A stretch of DNA of 64,000 bases from an uncultured Bacteroides sp. (GTDB taxonomy: Bacteria; Bacteroidota; Bacteroidia; Bacteroidales; Bacteroidaceae): positions 21,777 to 85,776 of the forward strand of contig NZ_CALDPF010000032.1 in assembly GCF_937912035.1 (NCBI RefSeq), given 5' to 3'. The notes below the pieces were generated by a model. That model worked only from the letters and a program-made list of their open reading frames with translations, was not told the DNA's origin and made no database searches. The translations under genes and the position numbers were made by a program. Below are positions 25,363 to 34,269 of this stretch, one piece after another. Each line of letters starts with the position of its first letter. Position 1 is the stretch's first letter.

Positions 25363-28300
25363 TTACTTTTGTTGCTTTAGGTATTCTGTTGGTGCCATAC
25401 CATATTCATCCTTAAAGCACTGACGGAAATATGCTACACTACTAAAACCTGTCATGTCAGCCACTTCTGACAGGTTGTATTCACCGTTGGCAAGAAGCTC
25501 TATGCTTTTCTTCATCTTGATTTTCTTTACAAACTCGTTGACCGACATGTCTGTAAGACCTTTTATCTTTCGGTATAAAGTGGAGTGACTCATACACATC
25601 TTGTCAGCAATAAAGGCAACGTCCATTTTTTCCAGACTAAGATTTTCTTCAATAATACTGTTCACTTTGTCAAGAAATTCCTTGTCCAGCTTGTTTAATA
25701 TCTGTGAACAGTTTGCCAAATCATTAAGATCTTCCTGGGTGTTACTGCCTATGGATGAGACAGTTCGTGTAGCCACCATTCCTGCAAGTTTTTTTCTCGC
25801 ATCAAGTAGGTTTTCGATACGCTTATGTAGTAAACGTGCGCTAAACGGTTTGGTCAGGAATGAATCGGCACCTGCAGCATAACCGTCTTCTTTGTCCTGT
25901 ATGGAATCCTTTGCGGTCAGCATTATGACAGGTATATGACTTGTTCTCATGTCCTCTTTTACTTTCTTGCATAGAGTTATTCCATCCATTATTGGCATCA
26001 TGACATCAGTGATGATTATACTCGGAATTCTGTTTTTTGCAATTTCCCAACCTTCTTTACCGTTTGATGCGGTCAGGACCTCGTATAAGTCTTCAAATGA
26101 ACATTTTATATATTCTCTGATTTCATTATTATCTTCTACAATAAGTAATATTGGTTTTGAATCATCATCCTCATTTGGAGAATTCAAGTTTTTGTCTTCA
26201 ACCTCCTTATTTTTTTTAAAGTTTTCCTTGTGAATAGCATTAGGATATGTATTTTCTGACAGTATGGAGAAGACAAATTTGCTTCCCACATTTACCTTAC
26301 TTTCTACATATATTTCTCCTTCATGCAGGTCTGTTAATGATTTAACGAGAGCGAGTCCTATACCAGTTCCCGAGGCCTGATGTTTTTCTTTTGCCTGATA
26401 ATATCTTTCGAAAATATGTGGCAGGGCTTCTTCTGAAATACCGACCCCGGTGTCTTCAACACTTATTTGTGTATATTTTAGACCATTATTTTCTGTCTCA
26501 TTTAATGTTAGAGTAATCTTTCCTTGTGGGGTATATTTAATGGCATTCGACATCAGATTGTTTATTATTGTAGTAATCATGTCTGGATCGAAAAATATTA
26601 TTTTGTTCTCAATATCTATTTTTATATCTATCTGAATATTGTTGTTTTGGTTTAGTTCCTTGAAGTTAAATCCAACTTCTTGGACTAGTTTGGCTATATT
26701 ACCATTGATGACAGTGAGTTTTCTGTTTTGGGTTTCTGTCTTTCTAAATTCAAGTATCTGATTTATTAGCGAGAGTAGTCTGTTTGCACTATCGTGTATG
26801 ATGCTTATTTTGTTTGAATGCTTTACTGAAAGTGTTTTGTCAGACAGTAAATCTTCGAGCGGACCTATTATTAAGGTCAGTGGAGTTCGTAATTCGTGAG
26901 CTATGTTGGTATAGAAACGTAGACGTTCAGTATTTAGTTTCTGCTCGTTTTCGTATAGATTATGCTCTAGTTTAAGCTTACTCTCAAGTTCAAGTTTATG
27001 TTTATATACTCTAATTATATAAATGACTATGATACAAATAACAATGGTATATAATAGTTTGGCATACCATGTAAGCCATAATGGTGGATTTATTGCAATC
27101 TCAAGAGTTGCTATATTATTTTCATTCCATGACTGATTTCTCAGGCGAGCATTTACTTTAAATTTATAATTTCCGTAAGGAAGATTTCTGAATGTAACTT
27201 GGTTATCACCTTCGGTGTTGTACCATGCGTCCTTAATACCTTCCATCATATAGATGTATTCCGCTTGGCTTGATTGGGTATAGTTTGTAATATTAAAGTT
27301 TATTCTGAAATTATTTTCATTATATTTCAGACTGATCTTATTATTATCAATTGGGATAATCTTCCCCTTTATGTCTGGTGAAGGTGATTCCAAAAAGGCC
27401 AAACAATTGGTGAATTCTATTGGTGAGATAACATCATCGTTCTTTATACTCATAGGATTGAAAAAGCAGACACCGTTTTGAGAGCCAAAATACAGGTTCC
27501 CTGTATTATCAATACACACCGAAGTGTTCATGAAATCACCTCTCGGAACTCCATCTTTGAAATTGTAATTTCTAATTTTTCCGCTTCCTTTGTTTAAAGA
27601 TGAGATACCAGCATTTGTGCTGAACCATATATTTCCGTCGTATCCTTCTGTGATGCCTCTGATGAATCCGTCTTCTAACCCCTCTTTTTTTGTATATATA
27701 ACTATCTTTTCCGGTTTATCCGTATCTGCTATGTAAACAAGACCGTTTTTTGATCCAATCCACAGGCTGTTGTTCTTGTCTTTAAATATTGTTGAAATAT
27801 TGTCTGAGGGCAATCCGTTTTTAGTTGTTATATTTCCAATCAGCTTGTTTCTACTGTTGAATATATATAGTCCTTCTCCAGATGTACCAACCCACAGTTT
27901 GCCTTCTTTGTCTCTTGTTATGCCAATAATATAGTAATTGGATATTTGATTGTTTATAGTGTCGTTCCTCTTGACATTATTATTGGTGTAATTGAACATT
28001 CCACTAGTAGATCCTATCAGGATTTTACCATCTTTTTCTTCGAAGAAGCATCTTACATCTATGTTCTTGTGCTCTTTGCTGATATTTGAATAAGTACTGG
28101 TCGTGACATTGTACAGTAAGACTCCACTCATATAAGTTCCAAGTAGGATGTTGCCGTTTTTCATCTTGTGCATGGTGTTAATATGTGTGTTTCTTAAAAC
28201 ATCCGCTTGGTTTATCTCGATGTTTTTTACTATTCTGTTATCCTTGAATATCACTATTTCATCCTCTCCGCCAAGAATAATATCATCGTTATTATTAGCA

Positions 28301-29415
28301 TATATACACCAAACCTGTTTGTATCTGTAAGAGTCTTTGTCTTTGAAATAGTATGGCAGTGTCTTGAATTTTTCTTCTCCGTAACTGATAAAATCAACCC
28401 CACCTCTATAATTGGCTATCCATACATTACCATACTTATCCTCTATTACTGCCTGTGCGTTTGGTGATGAGATTCCATTCTCCTGTGATGCCGTATAATT
28501 ATGAAACTTAACGTCCTTTATGTCTGTAAATGAGTTTTCCTGCATATCCAATACACTTACTCCTCCCATACTTGAGCAAATCCATATTTTACCATCCTTG
28601 GTTTGGGTAATATTGGTAATTTTATTTGATAACAGTGAGTTCGGATTCTGTGGAATATATTTAAATGTGATAAAGTCCTCAGTGTTTGGATTAAATAAAG
28701 CCAGCCCGTTGTTTGTACCTACCCATACTCTTTCAGCTTTGTCTATGAATATGGTTTTAACCTCATTGTCAGGAATAGAGTTCTTATTGTTAGGATCGTG
28801 TGTGTAATTTCGGCAACTCATATCTTTTAGATTGATGATGCTCATTCCGTTATCTTTATGTCCTATATACAAATTACCTTTACCATCGTCACAAGAAGTC
28901 CACAAACGTCCTTTAAAATTTTCTATATTGGATGTATTGTAGCTTTTTGAAACCTTTTTAATATTAATGTCATAATAGTCAATACCTAAATTATAATGAG
29001 TTATCCATATTCCCCCGTCTGTGGCTCTAGTTAGTTTTATGATATCATTGGTTATGAGTCCGTTAGACATATCAAGAGTCTTAAACGATTTCTCGCTGAT
29101 ATTAAATATGTTTATACCACTCTTTTGGGTACCAATCCATAGTGAATTCTCTTCAGGAACTGATAGTAGAGTGTTATACTCACTGCTATTTCTATTAGGT
29201 ATCTCTCTTTTGAATACAGTGAATTTCTTGCCATCGAATTTGTTTAATTCATATTCAGTAACCAACCAGATACAACCTTGTTTGTCTTCTGATATATCTA
29301 ATACATAGTTACTTGATAGGCCATCATTTACATTGAGATTTTTTATAGTTTTACTGTGTGAATAACTGTATATAACAGAAAGTGAAAAAGATAGTAAAGT
29401 AAGCAGTGTTCTCAT
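25363..29415 (-). CDS. Hybrid two-component system regulator (HTCS)
   Basis: A 1350-residue one-protein sensor and regulator in the inner membrane. Order: signal/anchor segment; periplasmic two-bladed propeller sensor (about 25-690, repeats such as VWVGTNNGLALFNP, IWFSTNAGISSLN); Y_Y_Y domain (about 690-775, YNENNFRINFNITNY ... NLPYGNYKFKVNARL); transmembrane helix near 793; HisKA with phospho-acceptor in NIAHELRTPL near 840; HATPase (DTGVGISEEALPHIFERYYQ); receiver with ITDVMMPIMDG, Asp near 1136; AraC-type helix-turn-helix at 1270-1350 (VADMTGFSSVAYFRQCFKDEYG). All signalling residues are present. Family knowledge: HTCS proteins bind an oligosaccharide from their PUL substrate and activate susC/D and enzyme genes. 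It sits inside the PUL, divergent from the GH43-susCD genes, so it most likely controls them. Confidence 0.95.
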   Translation of the reverse strand: MRTLLTLLSFSLSVIYSYSHSKTIKNLNVNDGLSSNYVLDISEDKQGCIWLVTEYELNKFDGKKFTVFKREIPNRNSSEYNTLLSVPEENSLWIGTQKSGINIFNISEKSFKTLDMSNGLITNDIIKLTRATDGGIWITHYNLGIDYYDINIKKVSKSYNTSNIENFKGRLWTSCDDGKGNLYIGHKDNGMSIINLKDMSCRNYTHDPNNKNSIPDNEVKTIFIDKAERVWVGTNNGLALFNPNTEDFITFKYIPQNPNSLLSNKITNITQTKDGKIWICSSMGGVSVLDMQENSFTDIKDVKFHNYTASQENGISSPNAQAVIEDKYGNVWIANYRGGVDFISYGEEKFKTLPYYFKDKDSYRYKQVWCIYANNNDDIILGGEDEIVIFKDNRIVKNIEINQADVLRNTHINTMHKMKNGNILLGTYMSGVLLYNVTTSTYSNISKEHKNIDVRCFFEEKDGKILIGSTSGMFNYTNNNVKRNDTINNQISNYYIIGITRDKEGKLWVGTSGEGLYIFNSRNKLIGNITTKNGLPSDNISTIFKDKNNSLWIGSKNGLVYIADTDKPEKIVIYTKKEGLEDGFIRGITEGYDGNIWFSTNAGISSLNKGSGKIRNYNFKDGVPRGDFMNTSVCIDNTGNLYFGSQNGVCFFNPMSIKNDDVISPIEFTNCLAFLESPSPDIKGKIIPIDNNKISLKYNENNFRINFNITNYTQSSQAEYIYMMEGIKDAWYNTEGDNQVTFRNLPYGNYKFKVNARLRNQSWNENNIATLEIAINPPLWLTWYAKLLYTIVICIIVIYIIRVYKHKLELESKLKLEHNLYENEQKLNTERLRFYTNIAHELRTPLTLIIGPLEDLLSDKTLSVKHSNKISIIHDSANRLLSLINQILEFRKTETQNRKLTVINGNIAKLVQEVGFNFKELNQNNNIQIDIKIDIENKIIFFDPDMITTIINNLMSNAIKYTPQGKITLTLNETENNGLKYTQISVEDTGVGISEEALPHIFERYYQAKEKHQASGTGIGLALVKSLTDLHEGEIYVESKVNVGSKFVFSILSENTYPNAIHKENFKKNKEVEDKNLNSPNEDDDSKPILLIVEDNNEIREYIKCSFEDLYEVLTASNGKEGWEIAKNRIPSIIITDVMMPIMDGITLCKKVKEDMRTSHIPVIMLTAKDSIQDKEDGYAAGADSFLTKPFSARLLHKRIENLLDARKKLAGMVATRTVSSIGSNTQEDLNDLANCSQILNKLDKEFLDKVNSIIEENLSLEKMDVAFIADKMCMSHSTLYRKIKGLTDMSVNEFVKKIKMKKSIELLANGEYNLSEVADMTGFSSVAYFRQCFKDEYGMAPTEYLKQQK

Positions 29416-29452
29416 AGATACTGTTTGGTTTTTTTGTTTGTTTTTATTGTTG

Positions 29453-29460
29453 CAAATGTA
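29453..29460 (-). promoter_or_regulatory. -7 box of the HTCS gene
   Basis: The minus strand reads TACATTTG, 37 bp before the ATG. Confidence 0.6.
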
Positions 29461-29600
29461 ATAGTTTTATACTTCAATATTAATTTTTCAATAGTATAAA
29501 AATAGTTCATATTGATAGAGAATCGGTCAAAAAACACATTTCTAATTAAATAACTGCTGATTATGCTTATTTTTTAATTATGTGTACGGTAGTTGAATTA

Positions 29601-29608
29601 TATATTTG
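29601..29608 (+). promoter_or_regulatory. -7 box of the GH43 gene
   Basis: TATATTTG lies 35 bp before the GH43 start. The 140 bp between this and the HTCS -7 box is the natural place for HTCS operators, but no clear direct repeat is visible. Confidence 0.55.
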
Positions 29609-29643
29609 CTTATAATTTTTTTTAACCTTCAAAAAATAACATT

Positions 29644-30792
29644 ATGAATAGAAAAGCATTTTATGCATGTTTGCCGTTTGCGATGTTTTTGTTTATGTTA
29701 TCTTGTCACCAGACTGAATCAACCAAACCTATCAGATCCGGTGAGTTGTGGTATGATAATACTGGAACTCATGTGAATGCTCATGGAGGTGGTATTCTGT
29801 TACATGACGGTACATATTATTGGTATGGAGAAAATAAATCTGATTCTACAAGTGCAGCCATGGTAGGAATAATGTGTTATTCCTCTAAGAATCTTACAGA
29901 CTGGAAAAATGAAGGAACGGTTTTGCCTGTTGTAATGAATGATAGCACAAGTGATATAACACAAGGATGCGTGATGGAGCGACCTAAAGTAATTTATAAT
30001 AATAAAACAAAGAAATTTGTTATGTGGTTTCATTTGGAATTAAAGGGAAAAGGTTATTCGGCTGCAAGAGCAGCTCTGGCTGTGAGTGATTCTCCTGTAG
30101 GACCTTTTAAATATGTCAAATCACTTCGTCCTAATGCAGGGAAATTACCTTTCGATATGACTCCCGAACAAAAGGCTGTATTTGACACTTTGAATATTGA
30201 CAATTTCAAAAAATGGTGGACGCCTGAATGGATAGCTGCTATTACGAAAGGCTTGTTTGTTAAGCGTGATTTTGATGGTGGACAAATGGCCAGAGATATG
30301 CAGCTTTTTGTTGATGACGACGGCAAGGCTTATCATATTTTCTCATCGGAAGATAACCTTACTCTTCATATAACTGAGCTGAGCGATGATTATATGAGCC
30401 ATACTGGAAAATATGTCCGTCTTGCTCCGGGGGGACATAACGAGGCCCCTGCAATATTCAAGAAGAATGGAATCTATTGGCTTATTACTTCTGGATGTAC
30501 AGGATGGGAACCGAACGAAGCCAGGATGTTTTCAGCTCCAAGAATTTGGGGACCATGGACTAAACATCCTAATCCATGTGTTGGGACTGACTCAGAGATA
30601 ACATTTGGCGGTCAGAGTACTTTTATTCTTAAATTGCCTGATCAAAAAGATGCATACATATTTATGGCAGATTTATGGTGTCCGAAGAAACACAGTGATG
30701 CTCGCTATATATGGCTTCCGGTTCAGTTTAATGATGGAATACCTTTTTTAGAATGGATGGATAGCTGGACTCTTGATTTCTTTAATAAATAG
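29644..30792 (+). CDS. GH43 glycosidase, subfamily 24-like (exo-beta-1,3-galactanase type)
   Basis: A 382-residue lipoprotein (FMLSCHQTES, Cys about 21) with a five-bladed GH43 propeller. Seen: SGELWYDNTGTHVNAHGGGILLHDGTYYWYGENKS, MARDMQLFVDDDGKAYHIFSSEDNLTLHITELSDDYMSHTGKYVRL, GGHNEAPAIFKKNGIYWLITSGCTGWEPNEARMF, and FGGQSTFIL. Family knowledge: this N-terminal NAHGGG block, the EAP acid (Glu in NEAP) and the GQST Gln resemble GH43_24 exo-beta-1,3-galactanases, which lack the usual base Asp. I cannot exclude GH43_34 arabinofuranosidase. The lipobox places it at the outer membrane or periplasm. It precedes susC by 204 bp and shares the HTCS-proximal promoter region. Confidence 0.8.
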   Translation: MNRKAFYACLPFAMFLFMLSCHQTESTKPIRSGELWYDNTGTHVNAHGGGILLHDGTYYWYGENKSDSTSAAMVGIMCYSSKNLTDWKNEGTVLPVVMNDSTSDITQGCVMERPKVIYNNKTKKFVMWFHLELKGKGYSAARAALAVSDSPVGPFKYVKSLRPNAGKLPFDMTPEQKAVFDTLNIDNFKKWWTPEWIAAITKGLFVKRDFDGGQMARDMQLFVDDDGKAYHIFSSEDNLTLHITELSDDYMSHTGKYVRLAPGGHNEAPAIFKKNGIYWLITSGCTGWEPNEARMFSAPRIWGPWTKHPNPCVGTDSEITFGGQSTFILKLPDQKDAYIFMADLWCPKKHSDARYIWLPVQFNDGIPFLEWMDSWTLDFFNK

Positions 30793-30949
30793 AAACATTA
30801 TAGAGTAATGGCAATTTAATAATCAATTATTAACTTCTATTTATATAAAAATCTTTCATGAGCCTATCTTTTTATGTCAATATGCGTTTTTTGAATAATT
30901 TTCTATGTTTATTGCTTAATTTTTTTATGTAAATTCTATTATTGAAACA

Positions 30950-30957
30950 TATTTTTG
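30950..30957 (+). promoter_or_regulatory. -7 box of susC
   Basis: TATTTTTG lies 39 bp before the susC ATG, in a 200-bp AT-rich spacer. It suggests susC/D has its own start besides any readthrough from GH43. Confidence 0.5.
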
Positions 30958-30996
30958 CGTTCGAATTTTAAACTAAATCTAATCTAAAAACAATAA

Positions 30997-33900
30997 ATGA
31001 TGAGATCTAAATCGAGTAAAAACAATCGAAGGGCAATAATGTCTTTGCTACTTTGTTCGGGTTTTATAGTAACCCATCCGTTGGTTATCATGGCGGAGAA
31101 TGAAAGTTATTCTGTTCAGGATGTACTGCAAAAACAAACAGTTTCAGGTGTTGTAAAAGATTCTAATGGAGAACCAATTATCGGAGCTAGTGTATTGGAG
31201 AAAGGTACTTCTAATGGTACTATTACAGATATGGATGGTAATTTTACATTGTCAGTATCTCCTAATGCAGTATTGCAAATCTCGTATATTGGATATAAAA
31301 CATTAGAGGTGAAAGCTACACCTGATATGGGAGTAACTTTACAAGAAGATACTGAGACTTTAGATGAAGTTGTAGTAGTTGGATTCGGTACCCAGAAGAA
31401 AGTTAATTTGACAGGATCTGTTGGTATGGCCTCTGCAAAAGATTTAGAATCTCGCCCTGTGGCTAATGCTGTTCAGGCTTTACAAGGTGTAATTCCTGGT
31501 TTGAATATTGATAATAGTGGAAATGGTGGTGAATTGAATGCTTCTAAATCTATCTCTATTCGTGGTACTGGTACTGTAGGTAAAGACGCAAGTGGAACTG
31601 CGTATACTAGTGGAAGTCCATTGATATTGATTGATGGTATGGAAGGTGACCTGAGTTCCGTGAATCCACAAGATATTGAAAGTATTTCTGTTTTGAAGGA
31701 TGCTGCAGCTTCTTCTATTTATGGCTCTCGTGCTCCTTTTGGCGTTATTTTGGTAACAACAAAAAGTGGAAAATCGGGACGTGCACAGATTAATTATAAT
31801 ATGAATGTACGATTTCAGACACCACTCAATATGCCTAAAATGGCTAATTCCTGGGAGTTTGTAAACTTATTCGATGATGCGGAATTCAATGGAAGCGGTA
31901 ATCATTTGTATGAAGCTGCATATATGCAACAGGTAAAAGATTTCATGGAAGGTAGAACAGATGATTATATCTATGGTGAAGGCTCAGGTGGTAAATGGAA
32001 TTATGATTATACAGCAGCTAATGTAGATTGGTTGGATCAGTATTATCGTAGTGTGGCTCCTTCACATGAGCATAATGTGAGTGCCAGTGGCGGTAATGAT
32101 AAGGTTACTTACTATGTATCAGGTAATTATATGGGCCAGCAGGGATTTATGCGATATGGTACTGATGATTACGATAGATATACTTTTACAGGAAAATTCT
32201 CTGCTCAATTATCTAAAATATTGAAGGTTGATTATTCTAGTCGTTATGTACGTACGGATTATTCGCGTCCAACTACAATGAATGATGATTTTTATAATCA
32301 TATTCTTCGTCGTGCCCGTCCTGTTCGTGCAATTTATGACCCGAATGGATATCTTATGTCAGATATTAACTATATTGCTGCTTTACGTGATGGAGGACGC
32401 CATAAAGAACAGAAAGATATGCTTTCACAACAATTTAGGTTTACTTTGACTCCTTTGAAAAACTGGAATATTATAGGTGAAATGAATATAAAAACCGATA
32501 ATAACTGGACGCACTGGGATCAATTGATTACTTATGCACATTATGCTGATAATCCGGAAAATACATATATTCCAGGTACAACAAGTCCTACAAAGGATCA
32601 GGTTTCTGAATATTCATTAAAACAGACTTACTTGAATCCGACATTGTACTCAAATTATAATTTTTCATTAGATGATAAACATAATTTTGCAGTAATGGCT
32701 GGTTTTCAGGCTGAAATAATGAAATATAGAGATGTTACAGCATCACGTACCGGATTAACAACTCCTGATTTACCTGTTTTAGATCAGACTACTAATGTTA
32801 ATGACTATACAATGAGTGGTCTGTATAAAAATTGGAAGACTGCTGGCTTTTTTGGACGTATTAATTATGATTATTTAGGTAAGTACTTAGTTGAATTTAA
32901 CTTGCGTTATGATGGCTCATCTCGCTATCGTAGAGAAAACCGTTGGATTTGGACTCCTTCATTCTCTTTGGGTTGGAATATTGCTCGTGAAGATTTTTGG
33001 GGAGATTTAGCAAATTATATTGAGACGTTTAAGTTGAGAGGGTCTTATGGAGAACTTGCCAATCAAAATACAACAAACTGGTATCCTACATATCAGATTA
33101 TGAATGTAGTTGCTAATTCTGGAAGTTGGTTGCAGGATGGAGCAAAACCAAATGTAGCTTCAGTGCCTGGCCTTGTATCAAGTGCTTTGACCTGGGAAAG
33201 AATTAAAAATACTAATATAGGTTTAGATTTTGGTGCATTTAATAATCGTCTGACCGGATCTTTTGATTATTTCTGGCGTAAAACAATGAATATGGTTGGT
33301 CCCGGTATCGAACTTCCTGCTATTTTGGGTACGTCTGTTCCTGTGACAAATAACTGTGATTTGACAACATTTGGTTGGGAATTGACTTTAGGATGGAGAG
33401 ATCGAATAGGTGATTTAAGCTATGGTGTAAAACTGAATATATCTGATAGTCAGACACGTATTGACCGTTACGCTAATCCAACAAACTCTTTGAATACTTA
33501 TATAACAGGCCAATTAACAGGAGAAATCTATGGATATGAAACAATTGGTATAGCTAAGACTCAGGAAGAAATGGATGCTCATCTAGCTACTCTGCCAAAT
33601 GGTGGACAGACTGCTTTAGGTACTAAATGGGAAGCTGGAGATATTATGTATGCTGACTTGAATGGTGACGGTAAGATTGATAATGGTAGTAATACATTGG
33701 AAGATCATGGCGATTTGAAGAAAATAGGTAATAATACCCCTCGTTTCCGTACTGGTATTACACTGGATTTACAATGGAAGGGTTTTGATATGTCTATGTT
33801 CTGGCAAGGAGTCTTGAAGCGTGATTTTGATCCAGGAGAAAATAGTATGGTATTCTGGGGCGTAACTGGTAGTGGACAATGGTGGTCTACTTCTTTTGCA

Positions 33901-34257
33901 GACCATATGGATTATTTCCGTGCTGAAGATACATCTTCAAATCTTGGTCCTAATGTAGATGCTTATTATCCACGTGCTTTGTTCAATAATAAGAACCATA
34001 AGACTCAGACTAGATATTTGCAAAATGCTGCTTATATGCGTTTGAAAAACCTTCAGTTAGGTTATACAATTCCGAAACATATCACTCAAAAAATAGGTTT
34101 AGAGAATTTACGTGTTTATGTTGCCGGTGAAAACTTGTGGACAATAACAAGTTTGAGCAGTACAATGGATCCTGAAACAGCTGGTATTGGTAAACAAGGT
34201 GGAACTGTTTATCCATTGTCTCGTACTTACTCATTTGGTTTAAGTGTTAATTTCTAA
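30997..34257 (+). CDS. SusC-type TonB-dependent outer-membrane glycan transporter
   Basis: A 1086-residue protein: signal region, CarboxypepD_reg-like domain (about 48-125, VSGVVKDSNGEPIIGASVLEKGTSNGTITDMDGNF), a TonB box-like stretch (DEVVVVGFGTQKKVNLTGSV), plug (RPVANAVQALQGVIPGL ... LILIDGMEGDLSSVNPQDIESISVLKDAAASSIYGSRAPFGVILVTTKSGK) and a 22-stranded barrel ending YSFGLSVNF. These are the standard SusC landmarks. With SusD it imports oligosaccharides across the outer membrane using TonB energy. susD starts 12 bp downstream. Codon use is AT-rich, slightly more so than in the housekeeping genes. Confidence 0.97.
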   Translation: MMRSKSSKNNRRAIMSLLLCSGFIVTHPLVIMAENESYSVQDVLQKQTVSGVVKDSNGEPIIGASVLEKGTSNGTITDMDGNFTLSVSPNAVLQISYIGYKTLEVKATPDMGVTLQEDTETLDEVVVVGFGTQKKVNLTGSVGMASAKDLESRPVANAVQALQGVIPGLNIDNSGNGGELNASKSISIRGTGTVGKDASGTAYTSGSPLILIDGMEGDLSSVNPQDIESISVLKDAAASSIYGSRAPFGVILVTTKSGKSGRAQINYNMNVRFQTPLNMPKMANSWEFVNLFDDAEFNGSGNHLYEAAYMQQVKDFMEGRTDDYIYGEGSGGKWNYDYTAANVDWLDQYYRSVAPSHEHNVSASGGNDKVTYYVSGNYMGQQGFMRYGTDDYDRYTFTGKFSAQLSKILKVDYSSRYVRTDYSRPTTMNDDFYNHILRRARPVRAIYDPNGYLMSDINYIAALRDGGRHKEQKDMLSQQFRFTLTPLKNWNIIGEMNIKTDNNWTHWDQLITYAHYADNPENTYIPGTTSPTKDQVSEYSLKQTYLNPTLYSNYNFSLDDKHNFAVMAGFQAEIMKYRDVTASRTGLTTPDLPVLDQTTNVNDYTMSGLYKNWKTAGFFGRINYDYLGKYLVEFNLRYDGSSRYRRENRWIWTPSFSLGWNIAREDFWGDLANYIETFKLRGSYGELANQNTTNWYPTYQIMNVVANSGSWLQDGAKPNVASVPGLVSSALTWERIKNTNIGLDFGAFNNRLTGSFDYFWRKTMNMVGPGIELPAILGTSVPVTNNCDLTTFGWELTLGWRDRIGDLSYGVKLNISDSQTRIDRYANPTNSLNTYITGQLTGEIYGYETIGIAKTQEEMDAHLATLPNGGQTALGTKWEAGDIMYADLNGDGKIDNGSNTLEDHGDLKKIGNNTPRFRTGITLDLQWKGFDMSMFWQGVLKRDFDPGENSMVFWGVTGSGQWWSTSFADHMDYFRAEDTSSNLGPNVDAYYPRALFNNKNHKTQTRYLQNAAYMRLKNLQLGYTIPKHITQKIGLENLRVYVAGENLWTITSLSSTMDPETAGIGKQGGTVYPLSRTYSFGLSVNF

Positions 34258-34269
34258 TTTAGATGCATT